64,000 bases of DNA from Girardinichthys multiradiatus (taxonomy: Eukaryota > Chordata > Actinopteri > Cyprinodontiformes > Goodeidae): positions 24,947,093 through 25,011,092 of the forward strand of contig NC_061797.1 of NCBI RefSeq assembly GCF_021462225.1, written 5' to 3'. This document shows positions 34,876 to 47,548 of this stretch, one piece after another. A program made the position numbers and the translations under genes. Every line of letters begins with the position of its first letter. The first letter of the stretch is position 1. A model generated the notes under the pieces. It worked only from the letters and a program-made list of their open reading frames with translations. It was not told the origin of the DNA and searched no databases.

Positions 34876-37009
34876 ATTGTCAAGGTCAAAGCAAAAGATG
34901 CAGTTAACATTAGTCTGTTCTGACAGATAACTAAGTAATTATGAGTAAATAGGTGTACATAGAAAGTGACTCTACGACAGAAGAGCCCCTGCAGTGTGCT
35001 TCTGTGTCTCTGAGGAATCTATTTAGGTAGTTTCAGTCTGGCGCAGTGCCCAGGGCCCTCTGTTTGAGGCTATATTTATGGTTTATACGCCTTATGTCCC
35101 TGCACCTTGTTGAACTACACCACAATAGTTATAGATCAATATCATGCTGGATTCCATTTTGAAGCCAGTTCCACTCAGATAAAACCATAAAGGTAAACCC
35201 CAGCAGGAAACAACCTCCTATCAGAATTTTTCTTTCTTATTTTTTTATGCATTAAACTCCTCTGCTTGATAGTACAGTCTGTGTCCATGTTTCTGATGGA
35301 ACCATGTTCATTTAATTAAACCCTTTTGTCAGACATGCTCTCACTGTATCTTTAAACTTTAACTATAATTTCAATTTCTTGCACTCAGTTTGACAAATAC
35401 ACAGGGAATATTTAGATGTTCAGAGAAAAATAAAAGATTAATAGTTATTATAATTATTCAGAAAATAGTGACATTGAACAACAACATATATTATCTCTAT
35501 TGAGCAATTAGAAGTGAAAGCAGACAGATGAGAGTCGGATATATCCAGTTAATGGAAAAGACTGTTTCAAAGCTTCTTTTTTTCCTCTTTTCTCCCTCTC
35601 TGGGTGTCGCCTCAGCGCCATTCTTTAGTGCCACCCATGATTAATGCAGCTATGAATGGGTTTCTCTTTCAGTAAGCACTGCAGGAGAGCTGGTCCCCCC
35701 ACCTCCTTTCTTTGCCATTTAGCTTTGCTCCCACTCTGACCTGATTTTGCCACAAAGTGTGAAACTGGTTTGGACTCATTTGAATGTCAAGAACATTAAC
35801 AGAAGTGAAAATCTGTGCATATGTTCTACTTTATTTCTTAAAGGATTTATTTATTTATTTATGCTATCTGATTAGAGATTGAATTCATTTAATTCAGCTG
35901 TATTAAAACTAAAATTACAGAAGTATCGCCCCAATATGCCATTTAACGAGAGGCACATGTAAACAAAATAGACATGCCTTAATACAATTTCCATGTCTTA
36001 ATGTAATTTTAAGAATTTACTAAAATAAAAAATACAATGCATTCCCTTTATGTCTCTAATTCTAATTTATCAGAGGCAAAAATTATTTAAGGTAAAAGTT
36101 AAAACATGAACTCATGGTTTGAAAATCCCTGTATGCTTTGAATGCCTCAGATGCATCATGCCTTTGGTCTTCACACTTGAAAGAGCAAAGTGTCATATCG
36201 AACACTCAGGAAGGCCTAAAAAACACATTTTGCCTCCCTGCAATAGGTCTTGTGAACCTCCTCAAGCCTCAACTAGTGACAGCTTCAAAATCTGTTATAT
36301 GAAGCTGTGGTTCACTGATGGACTGAGAAATACCAAGGGAAAAAGATAAAAAGAAGCATGATTAATAATGGCGACAGACTTTTATGACTAGTCATGGAGT
36401 CTGAGGCTATTCTTATCCTGTGATCAAACCATGGCTGGCATTCTATAAAAAACAAGAAAAAATAAAATCAGGCAACAAACAAATACTACCGTTTGCCTTT
36501 TGTCTCACTTTTTGTTCGAACTAAACAGAAGGGGACTCAAGTCTGCAACTTAGGCTTAAGTTTTCAAGTTTGACTTAGACTCTCACTCTAAAAGACCCAA
36601 AACTTGACTTATCATAGTGTACACAAATGACAGCACTAAGTGCCAGTAAGAAGGGTTAATGGGAGCTTCCGAGATTCTCTGGTTTTATTTAACGCTACCA
36701 GTGAGTGAATATTACCAGTGAATAGGAAACATATTACAGCTCTAACAAGATAAGCATATGTTTCATTTAAAGACTGCGTTCAATTTTTTAGCCAGGTACA
36801 TTCACAGGCCGTGAGCAAATAATGGTTCCTAACAACTTGTGTGATAAATGTCTTTCACACTGAACTCTGTACTAAATGACTTAGGGTCATTTCAGGACAA
36901 AGAAAACCTAATGTGGCCCTTACAACTTATTCTCCCACTGTTAAACTATTGTCATTACAATGACACTTCTGTCTCTACAAAATAAAAGCACATACTTTTT
37001 GATACATAC
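34876..37009. other. Gene-free stretch
   Basis: AT-rich. No exon or repeat family is recognised. Confidence 0.5.
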
Positions 37010-37014
37010 AGAAA

Positions 37015-37385
37015 TTTGATAGTATTAATAGAATAGAATAGTGCTTTACTGTCCGTCCGTGGGGAATTTTGACTATATCAGCAGCAAAGTGACAGCAATA
37101 ATACACATAATAGGAAGCAACAAACATAAAAAGTAAAATATACTGATGACATGAATTACTGTACAAATGGTGTTGCTGTATATTGTTGCAAATAGATACT
37201 ATTAAAAGGAATACGGAGCTGTGCAAAAAATGGCAGGAATATAAATAAGTTGTTGGGTTTGTTGAGAGCAGTGAGTCATAGAGCTTAACAGCTGCTGGGG
37301 GGAAGAACCTACGATTTCGCTCTTTTGTGCATTTAGAAAGCAGCAGCCTATCTGTTGTATGTCTGTGTGTTACTGAAACAACCTA
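37015..37385 (-). repeat. LINE 3'-end relic (L2/CR1-like, 5' truncated)
   Basis: On the minus strand, sequence of the kind 'ttcttccccccagcagctgttaagctctatgactcactgctc' runs into a 3' tail of TATTC units at about 37020-37035. This is the usual look of a truncated fish LINE tail. No reverse transcriptase part remains. The family assignment is from memory. Confidence 0.4.
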
Positions 37386-38255
37386 AAGAGAGAACAAAAT
37401 GACAAAACATAGATTTATGCTTTCTTATAGGAAAACTACACATAATGTTGTACACCAGGATCTAAAAACATTGGGTAATTAGTTTCTGTCTGTTTAAAAT
37501 TGTTATTGATCTGGTATCCATTATAGTATGATCACTAGATACAAAGTTGACTGAAAAAAGGAAATGTGTTTTCCTGATTGTCAATCTGAATTATATCCAT
37601 AAACACCACAGCAGTATTACTACCACTCTCTCAGATGATTTTATGTTGAGTAAGTCCTTGCAGATCTGACTCAGTCCTGATGCTGTAACCAAGGCCCAGT
37701 GAGAATCAGCAAACCATTTACCATTTACCTGTGTGATAAAAATCCTGATTTCAAATTAGTAGTAAACAGAAGCTAAAACAGAAAAAACAGTAAATCAATG
37801 TTGTTAAAATTTGAAATCAAGTGTCCAGATCTGATCTATTTTCTTCTCACTATCATTTCTTATAAATATTTTTGTATTTCTAGATGCCTCAGTTTGATTT
37901 AAGATAAGCGTGGTTATCTGAGTGTGCAATTAACCTGCATATCAATCAAAAGCCAACATCCTCTACAAACCCAAACATGCTTAATACACAAAATATTTCC
38001 AATATATTACAAAGTAAAAAGAATTATGATTTTAAGAACGTGAGTAAAAAAGGTCAGTGTTGTATGTGTTTTATGTAAAATCGCCATCTTGGTTTCTAAT
38101 GCTGAGCAGTGAGGAGAGTTTAGACGTCATCCAGAGATAAAACCCTACATAAACACTGAACACACCAACTCAATCCAATATGACTATAGCAGAAGAACCA
38201 AAGCCGTCTTGAATCTGTGTTATATGTATATGTATCTATATATATCTATATTTAC
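37386..38255. other. Gene-free stretch
   Basis: No exon or repeat recognised. Confidence 0.5.
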
Positions 38256-38439
<184 letters not shown>

Positions 38440-38485
38440 CTCTCTCTATATATATATATACATACATATATACATATATATATAG

Positions 38486-40004
38486 AAGAAAGAAAGAAAG
38501 TACAAATACATTCGACTTACTGAAAACAAATTTGATCAGTTTGCCTATGTTGTGCTTTATCTGAAAAAGAAGCATCTCTTTGTTAACTGTCAATGTGGCC
38601 TTTATTGACAGGCATTTGATGCCTCGGACACAACGTGATTTATAACAAATTTAAACATGACATTGTGTATTGCTACGTCAAAGCAGATATATCTCTTCTA
38701 AATCTATATTATCTAAACCAAGAAACCAACAAAGGTGATGAATCAGATTCTCAAATACTGATGATCTGACTATTTTTGTGCAGCAGAACTGGAGGCTGTC
38801 CCCTATTTCTGGTCCATCGACAGAATCATTATCGTATCCCACAGCTGCAGTATGAGTAAGACCCCTAGAAGCTGCAGGATGAGTGTCAGTCTTTTACTGC
38901 AGATGCAGCACACTGGCATCTTAACAAAGCACTGATATGGTGACGACAGATCTGGACAGACCTACAGAACAATTAAAACCTGACGTCTAAAAATAGTGTG
39001 TTTGCGTATTTAGAAGTTTCCTTTCTTTTTGCCATAGTTACACTTTTTATCAAATTTTTTTTTCGTTTTCAAATATTTTTAAAAAACATTCTCATGGCAC
39101 TAAGCAAAAAAGAGTCAACACTGTCAAACATGCAGCAAATAATGATGGCCAAGGGAATTTGGATAGGGATTCTGTTTTCATTCACAAGACAAAATTCAAA
39201 GAATGATTTTATCTTGACTTGTCAAAGATTCTAAATTAAAAAACCTTAACAACCTATTTAGTTACTTTCGTCAGTATTTATTTACAACAGAGATCTTTTC
39301 GAATCTATATCTGTGTTGTTTTAAAGGGAAGATCTGCTCACTGTCATAACAAAACATGTAATGAAACTGAAAACCCAGCTAGGTGGATAAACGGGTGTAA
39401 TATCGACTGGGATATATTCTGGTGACCGGGAGACAGAAGCCCCCCTTTGCCTGCTGCCTTGGCAACACTTGAGTGACCCAAAGTTAAGCATCCAGAAACA
39501 ATTTTTACAAGGAGTCTTTTATCACAGAGTTCTCGCTGCAGAACTGATACTACCAAATCACAGTGCTCTCTCACAAAATGTACCAGGATATATAACATAA
39601 CAGTGTGTTACAGATGCACCTGCCTCTGGGATATGATTCACATCATATCCCAGAAGAACATCATCCGAATCCCAGTTTGTCTGACACTCAACACTGAGAA
39701 GAACCAGTCCAAAATCAAATAACCATAATTTTCCTATATTCCCACCAACATGTATCTGCTGTGCCCACTAGCATCAATACACATAATCAGAATAGTGGTT
39801 TAAATAAAGGTTTAAGTGGCTACACTTAAATACATTTCTGATTTTTGTTAGGTTTCTTTATAGTAGAAAAGGGATGTATGTAAAATCAGAACAAAGACTG
39901 CAAGTTTTACCCACATTTTTAATAAAATACATCCTCTAGCTTAATCTGTCAATGGAAATCTTGTAAACGTTACAAAATTGTTATGAACCTTTTCATTGTA
40001 TGGC
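38486..40004. other. Gene-free stretch
   Basis: A short piece near 38586-38615 resembles the 'gtcaataaaggcc' tail of SINE family A in reverse orientation. Nothing else is recognised. Confidence 0.4.
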
Positions 40005-40009
40005 ATTAT

Positions 40010-40920
40010 TAAAAGTGTTTGCCCCCTACAAATCTTGGCTGGTCCGTTACACTTTCATGTTTTAGATCATCAAACGGATTTTAATTTCAGACAAAGGTAA
40101 TCTAAAGAAATATGACAAGTAGTTTTCGAATTATGGTTTCATTAATTAAGTGAATGAAGCAGTGCAAATCAACCTGGCTGTGTGTGAAAAGGTAAGCAGA
40201 GCCATTCCTAAAGCTTTGAGAATCCAAAGAGCCACAGTGACAGCCATAATGAACAGAAGAGAATGTGGAACATTGGAGATCCTTCCCGGGAATTTCCAGT
40301 CTCTCTTATGACTCATTCCCCGAGAATACTGAGCAACACCTAGAGCACTGCGAACCTCACTTGACTCATTTAAGGTCAGTGTTTATGATTCAATAATAAT
40401 AAAGAGACTGGGCAAAATGGCATCTATAGATGAGATGCGAGCTAAACGTCACTGCTGATGAAAAAAAAAAAAAAAAATACAAATGCCTGTCTTATATTTG
40501 CCAAAAAACGTGATTATCCAAAACGTTTTGTTATGATATTTTGGGTTTTTTGGAAAGTTGTGTACCTTTACATTTGGTGTATAACTAACATAGCATTTCA
40601 GAAAAAGAACATAAAAAAACTATGAAACATGGTGGTGGTAGTTTGATTGTATGGGGCTGCTTTGCTGCTTCAGAACCTGGACTTCTTGCAGCCATCTTTG
40701 GATCCATGACTTCTGCTTTCAATCAGAAAATCCAGAAGTAGAATGTCTGTCTTTCTGTTTGTGACCTTAAGCTTACGGACACTTGCACTATGCAGCAATG
40801 TTCCAAAGCAATCTATCAAATCCACTTCTGAATGACTCAAGAACACGCAAGAACATGGAAAATCGGGGTTTTTGACTGTCCTAGTCAAAGTCCAGATAAC
40901 GTGTCCTTAAACAAGCCGTT
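40010..40920 (+). mobile_element. Heavily decayed Tc1-like transposon
   Basis: The left end has the 'gtttgccccctac' terminus. Inside, in order, lie pieces of a Tc1-type transposase: an 'aaagccacagtgacagccataatgaacag' type helix region, a 'tttgccaaaaaacgtgatta' block, the glycine-rich box at about 40630-40665 (GGTGGTGGTAGTTTGATTGT), and a 'cctagtcaaagtccaga' block. Frames are broken throughout. A possible right-end relic of the same family lies at 55.64-55.89 kb. Confidence 0.65.
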
Positions 40921-42065
40921 CTTTTTTGAAAAATCTCCGATGTCACAAACTTAAAATAATCCTACAAAAACGAGCGAGCAAGTATTCCTCCACAGCGATG
41001 TAAATGATTCATTGCCATTTAACCTAAATGCTTAATAGCAATTAGTTGGTTTGTAGAGTAAATACTATTTGAGCGCTGTACAATGTACACTAGACCGGCA
41101 TCGATATTAAAACTGCTGTAAGGAAAAATCTGCAAAACAAAGCTTACCCTGTGACCATGCGACTGCACTAAGGGATGCTATTCAAGTGAACTAAATGCAG
41201 TGGTACAAGAGAACGCGTTCTCCATTGCTGGATGAAGACAGATGTACTGTATAATACAAAGCATAGACGACCCTTGTTCCCAGGGAACAAAGAACCCCCA
41301 GACACTATGCATATCAGCAACTGTCCTTGCCTGTGGCTGGGACCAAAGGATACACAAATCCAACATCAAACAGGGGTCATGCTTTACAAAGGATTTAGGT
41401 CTTAACACCCTGAAAAATCCATATGTTAATCACAAGATAAGGTGTTCTATAGTTGTGTCCCACTTCACCAAAGATAAACAATTTATGTTTTTGTTTTTCA
41501 TTTTTAAATGACTTGGAAGGACATATACAATAACCTATATATAGATTTAGAAGAAATAAGCTGAAGTAATTATCAAACTGAATAAGGCGTTTCAGCAAAA
41601 GCAGGAGCTGGAAACTGGAAGAGATGTGGACGAGCCACATCACTTTAAAATGAATGAAGTTGCCGTGACACATAAAATGTAGGGCCTATTTGCAACACAG
41701 CCTAACTACAATCGTTGATTTTAGGCGTAGACTGGACTGCGCATTAACGAATCACCGGGAAATGTGGCCATAGGTGTGAACAGGACTTACACACGATACT
41801 GATACTTGGACATTTAAACTAAGTTTGCCTATTAAAATGTATGTAGACTTCGGAAAACAAGAAGCATTCTCCTTCCGCGCTCGGCAGCCCTGTTGTTAAT
41901 AACACTGATGTGAGGACAACCCCACATAGGCAAAGCGACCAGAGGCATCCTCCTTTCCTCTCCCCTCTGGATAATAAGAGAAAAGCGACTACAGTCTCTG
42001 TGCTCAGAATATATAGATGCATACTGTGTTATTTTTCTTTTTTCATGTATAAAAAGATACCTTAC
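40921..42065. other. Gene-free stretch
   Basis: No exon or repeat recognised. It lies directly downstream (minus sense) of the candidate distal first exon. Confidence 0.45.
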
Positions 42066-42275
42066 CTGGAGAAAGTCATATGTTGATGGGTCCGCTCCTT
42101 TCCAGAGACGAAGCTGGCAAGGAGCGCATCACTGTGTTTCACCGACAGCCAGCGTACGGAGCGCAGCCGCTGATCACTGCGCCCCGGAACGAGCATAACG
42201 TGAGGCGAGCCCACTGCAGTTGTCTGGTGGGTGAAAACAGCCCTGCGCTAGAGCCCCCTACCTCACTCCAGCCCT
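42066..42275 (-). promoter_or_regulatory. CpG-rich candidate distal first exon/promoter (possibly apba2)
   Basis: A locally CpG-dense patch (about 42090-42250) ends on the minus strand with CTCCAG at 42066 followed by GTAAGG, a consensus donor. No sizeable minus-strand ORF crosses it, as expected for a 5' leader. The next recognisable minus-strand exons are the apba2 ones at 9.5 and 8.4 kb, so a distal alternative promoter of apba2 is the simplest reading. A different gene is possible. Confidence 0.4.
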
Positions 42276-43745
42276 GACGTTTTTTGGAGAGAAAAAAGAT
42301 TATTTATCCCATTTATCCCAGTTTACTGTAAACAAATATTTAAATTCGTTTTAAATCAGAGACGGCTTCAGCAATACCGGGGCCCAAGGCAAAACTTGGG
42401 CATGGGGCCTTAAACTTCCATTCTTTTGTCATTATTTTTCATTAGTTGTCCAGCATTGGGGCTGGTTATTTCCTGATTTGGGCCTTTCACATGACTGATT
42501 ACTGTTGACAACTGTTCTATAAGGAAAGTGGCTACTGGCTGCCCTCAAAGGAGCTAAAAGTCAGGAAATGATATATTCACCCAATCTGCAAAATTGTCCC
42601 CTTGCATGTTATTGCAATAGACTGTAGCATAACTGGTGGAAGAGACAAAGAATGAGAAAAATACACCCTAAATATAGTTAGAACCACAATTTAACTTTAT
42701 TATCTCAATTCTTGTTTTTTATATCACAATTCCAATCTCACCTTATGTTTAAGAGCTTGAAGAATGCCAAAATAGATACCCTTAATGTAGATTCCCCACC
42801 CCCCACCCCCCCATTTTTGTTGGTTTCCTAATTCTGGCCTGCAGTTGAAGTCTGGATGGGGAGGGGTGAACATTTCTTGCTCCAACTGCAGGCGGGAGAG
42901 ACTGAAAGATGTGAACTGACAGAAATGCAATATTTAAGACAGCGTTATGTTCTGAGTAGGATATATATATATATATAACTTACTAAACATTATATATATA
43001 GATATATATATATAACTTACTAAACATTATAAAGTAAATCTAATCTAAAGTTTTCTCACCCACTTTGACAAGTGATAATAGAGAGAAATTTTCTGTAAAC
43101 TACACAGGGTCTAATGTAAGAATCTGTGGTTATGTGTTTGAAATAAATGATATCTACAAGAAGGTTGCTCACTTTTGTTTTGGGTTGACTGTTTTTGCTC
43201 GATCTAATGTACAGGTACTCAATAGGACCAGGCTGTGACAAAATAGTAAATCGTGTACATAAAATGGATGTGCTAATTGGCAAATGGATGAATTGACCCA
43301 GAGCCATCAAAGGCCTATTTGTAGTATTTGATACAAGTATGTCTTATCTGAAAAGTGAGGCACAAATCCAGGATTTTCTAAATGTTTTTTTAGCTATTTT
43401 TTTTAAATTAGCTAATCCTTCACCGGTTCTTTCATTTCTTCCTATCAGTACCCCGACTGTTTTCAGGATTGCTTTTTAAGGCAGACATTGGTTTTACCAT
43501 TAACAAGCCCTGAAAGAAAATACAAAATCTATAAGTGCATCCAAAGTCACTTAGTTTGGCAATTTAAATATAAGCCAACACTCCCACCTTGTGGTAAGAA
43601 ATACATTTGTCATTTGTGATATTGTGATTGTCTGCTTTGAATTAAGAATTAATACATTATTGAGTGTCCTCACATACACATATTGAAGCTAACTATTCTG
43701 TCAGTGATTTGTATTAATTATAAAAATTTACTCCATAGAAATATG
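42276..43745. other. Gene-free stretch with TA repeat and local duplication
   Basis: (TA)n runs at 42961-42975 and 43001-43013 with a duplicated AACTTACTAAACATTAT unit about 36 bp apart. Otherwise no exon or repeat family is recognised. Confidence 0.5.
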
Positions 43746-43749
43746 CGTA

Positions 43750-44270
43750 TCATGTTCTATGAGTGTTTGTGTTTTGGTTTCCTTTGGTGTTTATTTTTCT
43801 GATCATTTTTTGTTTGTTTAATTTTGTCATTAGGTGATTTCCATATAAGTTAATTTCTTTGTTTTTGAGTTTCTTAGTTATTTCTTATGTTGTGTTCTCT
43901 CTGCATTTTGGTTTAGAATTTTGGTTTTAATTCATTGTGGGTTTTGGTTTAGCTCCTCTCTGAGTTTATTCTGTGTTTCACTGTCACCTTCCCTCTGCTC
44001 CCTGCTCTGCACTCTTCCTCATCTTTTCAGCATTCCAGTGATTATGCTCACTTGTTTTCCATGTCACCAATCACACCTCCTTACTAATTAAGCTGCCTGG
44101 TTGTTATGTCACCCGGCTGGTTTCTTCCATTACCCTCACCCCGTTTTCATGTGCTGTTCTCCTCGTGCTAAATAAACTTTTATGTTTTCCTTTTTTATTA
44201 TCATTAAATCCTCTTTATCACAATTCTGCTTCCAAGTTCCTGTTTGTGTCTTGACTGTTTTATATCTTTT
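43750..44270 (+). mobile_element. Decayed LTR fragment
   Basis: T-rich, C/T-rich sequence with a TAAATAAAC polyadenylation-like site near 44170. The following 'attctgcttccaagttcctgtttgtgtctt' resembles the U5-like end of the solo LTR at 11060-11718. Ends and target duplication not found. Confidence 0.35.
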
Positions 44271-44467
44271 GAAAGTTTATATCAAAATCTGGGAAAACAT
44301 TTAAAACCATTTTATAAGTTAACTAAAGAAACTTGATACAAAAATGAGAAAAACAATTAAATTAAAAGCATTACATTTCTTGCTTTCAAAACCGCTCTCA
44401 AAACCTATCATACTGTGCATAAAGGAAATCTATTCTTGCTGATGTTACCACAGACACAATGACTTAC

Positions 44468-44610
44468 TGATGAAAACAGTTGCGGGGTAATAACATTTCT
44501 CCATCAAGTATACGAATGAATGAATCACATCTTTTATGAACATTCACATTTTTACGAGTCACATTGTAATAAACTTGATAAGGCATCAATTCCTGTAGTT
44601 TCCCCGCCAC
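44468..44610 (-). other. Unrecognised exon-like open segment
   Basis: A 143-bp minus segment bounded by a TTTCAG acceptor and a perfect GTAAGT donor. It reads VAGKLQELMPYQVYYNVTRK and onward without a stop. I do not recognise the product. It lies about 270 bp downstream of the third saa fragment but is not serum amyloid A. It may be a real exon of an unseen gene, an exon relic or chance. Confidence 0.25.
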
Positions 44611-44880
44611 CTGAAACATGTATGAATTAATAGAAAATGCAATATAGTATAATACACTGTGACTGAAGTCATAAGTTAATATAGACCATATCTGTGCTAC
44701 AACTTTGTGCATGTTTTTCAGTTATGTCATATACATCCTAATAATTGAACACAGTCAACTTTTTATTTCTATTTTCTAACCACTCTTCAAGGTCTAAATT
44801 TATTTAATGGAAATAATGATACTGAGAGATTGCACAGAAATATTCTGTACACTTTGTTTCTTTGAAGCAACAATTCTAAC

Positions 44881-44967
44881 CTTGAGCAGCTTCAATTGGG
44901 AAGTTGAACCACTGAGCTTCATTTCTAGCAATGTTAATCAAAAACATTCTGCCACAAAGAGCTTCAA
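44881..44967 (-). pseudogene. saa pseudogene fragment (first coding exon, copy 3)
   Basis: On the minus strand it matches the signal-peptide exon of the neighbouring saa gene, ending EAQWFNFPIEAAQ before a GTTAG donor and preceded by a TTTTAG acceptor. The start codon is TTG instead of ATG. The exon is 87 bases rather than 88, and a frameshift produces a stop within the signal peptide. No matching exon 2 or 3 was found at lower coordinates. It is separated from the copy-2 pseudogene by the GC-rich block at 45.0-47.15 kb. Confidence 0.75.
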
Positions 44968-44999
44968 GGTTGTTGACGCACTAAAAGAAAAACACATTT

Positions 45000-47150
45000 G
45001 CTGTTTGCCGTCTGGGGGCTGGGGGAGGGAGTGGGCCTTCTGGTCAGGATCTAGGCTGGGGTTGGGGTTCGTGTCTTGGGGGTTGTCTGGTGCTGGGGCT
45101 GGCTTTTCAGCTCTCTCACGATCACTTGGATTTCCTTGGATCTCGGTCCCTGGCCAGGGAGTGTGCAGTGTTGATTTAGATGTGGCTTCGCTTTGGCGGA
45201 GGGGCTGGCTGGCTGGCCTGCTTGGAACAGGCCTGCTTGGAGCGACGGGGTGTACTGAGCGGGAGTGTGGGTGGCCAACATGCTGGGGCACCTCCGGGGT
45301 TTGTGTATAGGATTGACTGGGTGTCCGGTCCTTGGCGTGCTGTGGTGGCCTTCCTCCAATGCTTCCTTCTGTGGCTCTGGCCTCTGGCCGGGCTGCGGTT
45401 GGCAGTTGGGTGGGTGGGGCAGTGGAGCATGTCTTGTGCCTGCACTGGGGCGGCTGGTGGGTTGTACTTGGCTTGGAGCGGTTGGCCTGCCCGGCCCGGT
45501 TAACCGGCTAGTACATCTTTCCCTCTAATGAATTGACGGGCTGGGACTGCTGGCACTGGCCAGATGGCTGGGTGGGCTTGGTGGTGTACTGCTCTGCTGG
45601 CCTTTGCAGCGGGCTACAGAGTGGTGTGGAGGGGTGCAGCGTATGGGGAGGAGGGGTTGTGTCCTCTTCTTGGATGTGGGGTCACCGGCATTTGGATCGG
45701 CTGAGCTGGTTAATGTTTCTCCCTGGGCTGTTGTTGCAGTGGCGGTGATGTGGTGTGTTTGTGTGGTTTGCAGGGGGTGTGGAATTTGCCGCTGGTCGGG
45801 GACTTCTTGCCAGGTGAATATGTCCCATCTTGGTGTGGGGTCGGGGCTTCCGTTGTGGACGCAGTGCTCAGTGGTCTCTGCCCTGTTGTCCCTGTGGGTG
45901 GGGGCTGGGATAGCATTGCACGGGGCCCTTGTCTTGCCATCACGGCGCACTCTGTGGTGGGGGCAGGATGCGGCAGGGGTGCTTGGATTGGGGCTGTGTG
46001 TGGAGCTTGCACTGTGTGGGGTGCCCCTGTGCTGTGGGGAGGGAATTCATGGTGTTTGGGTTCGGGGGCATGTGTTCGATATCTGTGTCCTGGTTTGGGG
46101 TGGCCCTGTGGAGAAATTCATTTTAGGGTTCATTGGGGGTGGGCGGCTAATGAGGTTAGGATGTGAATTCATTGGGGGGTTGGGACTGTTTCATCCTGTG
46201 ACGGCTCTGGTTGGTGGACTAGTTTGGACCATGTAGACCCCTCATTTATACATGGCCCCCTCTCTGGTTGAGGATGGGGGTCGTTGGTGACTTTGGTCGG
46301 GGCGGGAGGTCGGGGTCCGGGCCGGGTACACTCAGGTTCAGGCACCAGCCCAGGCTAGCTCAGCCCAGGTTCAGGTGCTGGGGCGGTCTGCCTGTCTCCA
46401 CCCACGGAGGGAAGGGGACCACCTCCTGGGTCCTATGTAGTATCGGAACCTGGAAGTATAGAGTATGAATGGGGAGTGTGACTGAGTGTATGACATCCAT
46501 TGTAGTTTGTCTTTACATTGGGTGCGTGGGTGTGAGTTTTTTTATGTGCACGCATGAGGGTGATTGTGACTGTGTGTGCCTGTTTTTGTGTCAGGTTGGG
46601 TCTTGGACTGCTCCCTCTCTTGGATCAGTTTAGGCCCCCCATCAAATGAGGAGCCTATTTCCTCCCCGCCACACTACCTGCCGGTGGTTGGTATCACTGC
46701 CCATTGGTGTACTTGTGGTTCTAGGTATCCGGGGCTGAGTGCTTTGGTGTGTGCCGGATCACTCCCGGTAGCCGTTTGCCCGGGTCTGGACCCCTGGGCT
46801 CTGTCGGGCCTCTGCTTGGGGAGTGATATGTCCCGGTATCTCGGGTCTCTGGGTCCATGGGCTGAATCTGCTCGGGCGTAGACAGCTTCCGGCGGGGCCT
46901 GTGGGCTTTTCGCTGCAGCTCCCTGGGGCTTCTGCACTGTGGCTGCTGGATGGTTCCCCTGGGACTCTCCCCTGCTCTTCTCTGGGTGGGTTGCAGTAGT
47001 CCTGGTGATGGTTCTCCTGGGGTTCCTGTGCTCTGGGGGGCCTTTGGATGTCTATGGCTCGGATCTCCTCCGTATCTGTCCCAGGTCCAGAGGGGCAGGT
47101 CTTTGGCTCCTCACACTCGCAATTGCATATTTTTATCAAGAATCCTTGCA
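45000..47150. repeat. Unclassified 2.1-kb GC-rich, G/T-skewed insertion
   Basis: Composition changes abruptly from AT-rich flanks to a long G- and T-rich plus strand (C/A-rich minus strand) without tandem structure. Both strands show many overlapping frames up to 210 codons (45604-46236), but none resembles a known protein, and openness follows from the skew. The block lies within the saa cluster. It is probably a repeat or mobile element, since I recall similar text from other fish genomes, but termini and target duplication were not found. Confidence 0.5.
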
Positions 47151-47548
47151 TAAAAAAACGCGCTCACACTCAGACCCACAGGTGTTTGGATTCAGGTGTT
47201 AACAGATACACAGATGTTCTATATTGAGCCGCATTTACCACTAAATACATCTTGCATTCATAAGTACCGTGCACTTTTTGGTAAAAAAGCGATTAATATG
47301 AATGTTTCTGCAGGTGTAGAAGCAAGCAGGGTATTATCTTCTATTCTCTTCATCCTTATTTTGGACAGACGTTTTCAAGCCTTTTTTCTGGTAATTATGG
47401 CGATTCTTTGTTTACAGCTGATGAAAACATAACATTTCAAACCTCGCACTGGCTTTAACAAAGCAATATTTTTAACTGCTCATTTGTGCTGCACCCTTTA
47501 TATATAGCGATTTCCAAAAATTCAACAGTATTACTCTTTGCCTTTTAC

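Noticed and set aside
44468..44610. Second exon of the third saa copy
   Set aside because: The encoded sequence does not contain the serum amyloid A signature and the length (143 versus 139 bases) and phase do not match.
45604..46236. 210-codon plus frame in the GC-rich block
   Set aside because: G/T-skewed DNA has few stops. Many overlapping frames exist on both strands and no protein family is recognisable.
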